Below are positions 5,415 through 7,944 of a stretch of DNA of 7,944 nt, in pieces. A program made the position numbers and the translations under genes. Source of the stretch: Gemmatimonadota bacterium (GTDB taxonomy: Bacteria > Gemmatimonadota > Gemmatimonadetes > Gemmatimonadales > GWC2-71-9); contig JAPULP010000111.1 of assembly GCA_027294815.1 (NCBI GenBank), positions 1-7,944 of the forward strand, read 5' to 3'. Every line of letters begins with the position of its first letter. Within the stretch, counting starts at the first letter, position 1. A model generated the notes under the pieces. The model was not told the DNA's origin and searched no databases. It saw only the letters and a list, made by a program, of their open reading frames with translations.

Positions 5415-7847
5415 CTACTCCGCACGCAGCGCCTCCATCGGGTTCACCCGGCTGGCCCGTCGCGCAGGGATATAAGCGGCGATCACCGCGACCCCTGCCA
5501 GAGCAAGGGGCACGACGGCAAACGTGGCGACGTCGGTGCCGCTCACGCCAAGCAAAAATCCCTCCAGTAGTCGAGTCAGCGCCAACGAAAGCACCAGACC
5601 TATCCCCCCGCCGATCACGACCAGGCCCAGGCCACCCATGAGCACGAGACGAATCACGTCGCCCGTTTGCGCCCCCAGTGAAATCCGTATGCCCATTTCT
5701 CGCGTGCGGCGCGCTACCGCGAAACTCACCACGCCGTACAGTCCGATGCACGCCAGTGTCATTGCCAGGGCGGCGAAAATCGAAACGAGGGCCGCAGCCA
5801 TTCTCGGCAGATAGTAGATGACGCCGATATGGTCATCCAACGTGATGGCCTGTGTAACGAAGAAGTCTGGATCGACTGACAACACCTGTGCACGCAAGCC
5901 GTTCACCAATTGCGCAACCGGTGCATTTCCTCTTACCACGATGTGCATGGTCGACAAGCGGTTCTGCAGGATCGGTACGTACAAGAATGATTCCGGTGCT
6001 TCCCAGAGCGTTCTTACCTTCGCGTCGGCGGCGATGCCGACAATGACGACGTCTCCCGATCCACCGAGCCGTATCGTCCTCCCAACCGGAGGGCCATCGG
6101 GCCAGAAACGTTTCGCAAAAGCATCGCTGATGATTGCCACCGTTTGTGATGTCGAATCGTCCGACGCCGTGAACGCTCTACCGTGAAGTATCGGTACGCC
6201 GAACACATCGAAGTAATCCTCGGACACCCCACCGGCCTCGATGAATACCTGCTCGCGGTCGTTGGGAAGCTCTACGCCCGGAATGCTCACTCCCCAACTC
6301 GAATTCCCCAACGCCAACGGAAGACGGTTGGACAGGCTCGCCTGGGTGACACCGGGAACCGAGCGTGCAGCATCGAGCAGGCGCTGATTCAACGCCATGT
6401 ATTCGTCGGAGTTGTAGCCACTGCCACGGGCATCAACCGAGACAATAGCGGCCGGCTCGGTCGAGAAGCCAAGATCCACCTCGAGCGCCGACCGGAGACT
6501 CCTTATGAACAATCCGGCGCCGATGAGCAACACCAGCGACATCGCCATTTGCGTGATGACCAGCGCGTTCCGGAGATTGACTCGCCCGCCACCCGCCACG
6601 GCGCCGGCTTCATCTCGCAACACCGGCGCTACTTCCGAGCGCGTACCCTGCACCGCTGGTATCAAGCCAACTAGCACACCCGCCAGCGTGGCGATGCCAA
6701 ACGTGAACGCGAGCACGCGGAGGTCGAATCCAATTTCCAAGTTGATGACAAACGGAAGCGGTGGTTCCAAAGAGAGCAATATCCGAGACACCCACAGGCC
6801 GACAACCAACCCCAACGCACCACCCATCACGCCGAGCAACACGGATTCCGTGAGAAATTGCCGTACCAATGTTCCCCGCGTTGCACCGAGCGCCAACCGC
6901 ACTGCGATCTCTTTGCGCCGATCGGTGGCGCGTGCGAGGAGAAAACTCGCGAGATTGGTGCACGTGATGAGCAGTACGATACCGACGACCACGATCAACA
7001 GCGCAGCCATCGCCTTGATCGGCCGGTCCATTCCGGGATGCAGCGCCACGTCGCTGTACGGGACGACGTCGAAGTCCCACCGTCGATTCGTACGGGCGCG
7101 GTCGGCGTCAATGCCCGCAGACATCGCTTCGAGCGCCGCTCTCGCCTGGGCGGCGGTAACCCCCGGGCGAAGCCGCGCCGAGGCGCCGAGGTTGCTGTTG
7201 TCGTAACCACTCGGGTACAGGTGGTTTTCCATCTGCATGGGGACCCACACGTCGGGGAGTAACCCCATCACTCGTCCTGGGAACGACTCCTCCACCACCC
7301 CCACAACCGTGTACTGCCGGCCGTTCATTCGGACTGCCGTTCCCACGATCGTCCGATCTGCTCCGAACGCGTTGCTCCAGTATCGATGCGAGAGCAGGAC
7401 GACCGGATGCGTTTCCGGGGTCAGGTCCTCCTCAGCCACGAACGTCCGGCCTGTAACGGCGGACACGCCATGCAGCTCGAAGTAGTTGGCGTTGACGAGC
7501 TCGACCATCACGATGTCGCCGGGCCCGTCGCCACGGCTGATGTGCCCGTTTGCCCACTTGTACGAAGTGACACCGGCAAACAAGTCGGTCGTCCCTTCGC
7601 GCAGGTCGTCTACGTCGCGATGCGATATGAAATTGTAGACCTCCCCGGGATAGAGACGGTGGACTTCCGCCAGACTCTGTGGATCCGCCATCGTGGATTG
7701 CCGGAAGAACACACCATTGATGATGCTGAAGATCGCGGTGTTGGCGCCGATGCCCAACGCGAGTGACAGCAACGCTACCGTGGTAAAGCCGGGTCTCTTG
7801 CGAAGTGATCGCAGCGCAAATCTCAAATCGCTCAGTCCACGATCCAT
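5415..7847 (-). CDS. ADOP/MacB-like ABC transporter permease (MacB_PCD and FtsX domains, duplicated)
   Basis: 810 residues from the preferred ATG at 7847-7845. After DLRFALRSLRKRPGFT, a first helix (about 22-45) is followed by a large extracytoplasmic MacB-type core domain (about 50-275). Then come three FtsX-type helices (about 281-306, 334-358, 378-398), with RRKEIAVRLALGATR between the first two. A second half repeats this: helix at 428-448, second periplasmic domain (about 455-675), and three helices (about 685-708, 734-758, 772-794) with RTREMGIRISLGA. It ends PARRASRVNPMEALRAE, the usual C-terminal signature. Length, eight helices and the internal duplication match the acidobacterial-type duplicated-orphan permease family (ADOP). 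Related proteins work with a MacB-like ATPase in mechanotransmission or export. No ATPase lies within the window, so its partner must be elsewhere or just beyond base 7944. Stop is TAG at 5417-5415. Confidence 0.93.
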   Translation of the reverse strand: MDRGLSDLRFALRSLRKRPGFTTVALLSLALGIGANTAIFSIINGVFFRQSTMADPQSLAEVHRLYPGEVYNFISHRDVDDLREGTTDLFAGVTSYKWANGHISRGDGPGDIVMVELVNANYFELHGVSAVTGRTFVAEEDLTPETHPVVLLSHRYWSNAFGADRTIVGTAVRMNGRQYTVVGVVEESFPGRVMGLLPDVWVPMQMENHLYPSGYDNSNLGASARLRPGVTAAQARAALEAMSAGIDADRARTNRRWDFDVVPYSDVALHPGMDRPIKAMAALLIVVVGIVLLITCTNLASFLLARATDRRKEIAVRLALGATRGTLVRQFLTESVLLGVMGGALGLVVGLWVSRILLSLEPPLPFVINLEIGFDLRVLAFTFGIATLAGVLVGLIPAVQGTRSEVAPVLRDEAGAVAGGGRVNLRNALVITQMAMSLVLLIGAGLFIRSLRSALEVDLGFSTEPAAIVSVDARGSGYNSDEYMALNQRLLDAARSVPGVTQASLSNRLPLALGNSSWGVSIPGVELPNDREQVFIEAGGVSEDYFDVFGVPILHGRAFTASDDSTSQTVAIISDAFAKRFWPDGPPVGRTIRLGGSGDVVIVGIAADAKVRTLWEAPESFLYVPILQNRLSTMHIVVRGNAPVAQLVNGLRAQVLSVDPDFFVTQAITLDDHIGVIYYLPRMAAALVSIFAALAMTLACIGLYGVVSFAVARRTREMGIRISLGAQTGDVIRLVLMGGLGLVVIGGGIGLVLSLALTRLLEGFLLGVSGTDVATFAVVPLALAGVAVIAAYIPARRASRVNPMEALRAE

Positions 7848-7853
7848 ATTCCA

Positions 7854-7860
7854 CACCTTT
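7854..7860 (-). promoter_or_regulatory. Shine-Dalgarno-like AAAGGTG deciding the permease start
   Basis: On the minus strand AAAGGTG ends 6 bases before ATG 7847. The open frame continues upstream to another ATG at 7937 and on to the window edge, but the added 30 residues are basic and unlike the usual N-terminus, which starts shortly before DLRFALRSL. The site supports the shorter start. Confidence 0.55.
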
Positions 7861-7870
7861 CTTCGTCCTG

Positions 7871-7901
7871 TGTATGACGCGAGCGCCGCGCGGCCCGTCA
7901 A
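7871..7901 (-). promoter_or_regulatory. Weak candidate promoter for the permease gene
   Basis: On the minus strand TTGACG (7901-7896) matches 5 of 6 bases of a -35 box. The best -10 at a usable distance is CATACA (7876-7871), only 3 of 6 and with a 19-bp spacer. If real, transcription would start near 7865, which would exclude the upstream ATG at 7937 and agree with the 7847 start. Confidence 0.25.
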
Positions 7902-7944
7902 CTTGCGGACACCACCGCGGAGTCTCGACCATGCCATCCCAATG

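Noticed and set aside
6505..7206. Plus-strand frame (233 codons) inside the permease gene
   Set aside because: It lies entirely opposite conserved FtsX/MacB sequence, and its product is Ser/Thr/Arg/Pro-rich low-complexity.
7848..7937. Upstream start for the permease giving 840 residues
   Set aside because: The extra 30 residues do not resemble the family N-terminus, and a Shine-Dalgarno-like site precedes ATG 7847. The frame does stay open to the window edge, so this is not fully excluded.

Overview
The window reads as a high-GC, FCB-group-like bacterial chromosome segment, most likely Gemmatimonadota or a close soil relative. That placement is inferred from style, not from a marker gene: a long kinase carrying Ig-like repeats, a large eight-helix MacB/FtsX-type permease standing alone, secreted beta-barrel proteins, and GC-rich codon use. 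There are no rRNA, tRNA, CRISPR or transposase genes.

Layout. Bases 2-355 (+) are the last ~117 codons of an Lhr-type DEAD/DEAH helicase. Bases 356-539 are non-coding and hold a palindromic tract of 7-bp repeats (element 1), a possible promoter, and a 13-codon mini-ORF whose stop overlaps the next start. Bases 540-2987 (+) encode a membrane Ser/Thr kinase: zinc ribbon, kinase, one transmembrane helix, three Big_2-like domains and an NTF2-like C-terminal domain. A 29-bp gap with a strong Shine-Dalgarno leads to 3017-4342 (+), a signal-peptide-bearing outer-membrane beta-barrel protein; these two genes look like one operon. Bases 4343-4485 are mostly filled by a second, larger palindrome built from 7-bp repeats (element 2). 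Bases 4486-5349 (+) encode a Tat-signal dienelactone-hydrolase-family enzyme of the YghX type. After a 65-bp convergent gap, 5415-7847 (-) encodes an 810-residue ADOP/MacB-like ABC permease with no ATPase gene in view.

How they work together. The kinase and the barrel protein plausibly form an envelope-related unit, with the kinase's outer part facing the same compartment the barrel borders. The hydrolase and permease look like independent envelope or export functions.

The most unusual signal is the pair of intergenic elements. Each is a palindrome whose arms are tandem heptamers. The heptamer differs by one base between the two (GTGAGAC versus GTGAGAA), and the opposite arm changes to match, so pairing is kept. 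Both have a C-run/G-run collar at the junction of arm and core. This suggests a family of structured intergenic repeats, possibly acting at RNA 3' ends or as a mobile or recombination-prone element.
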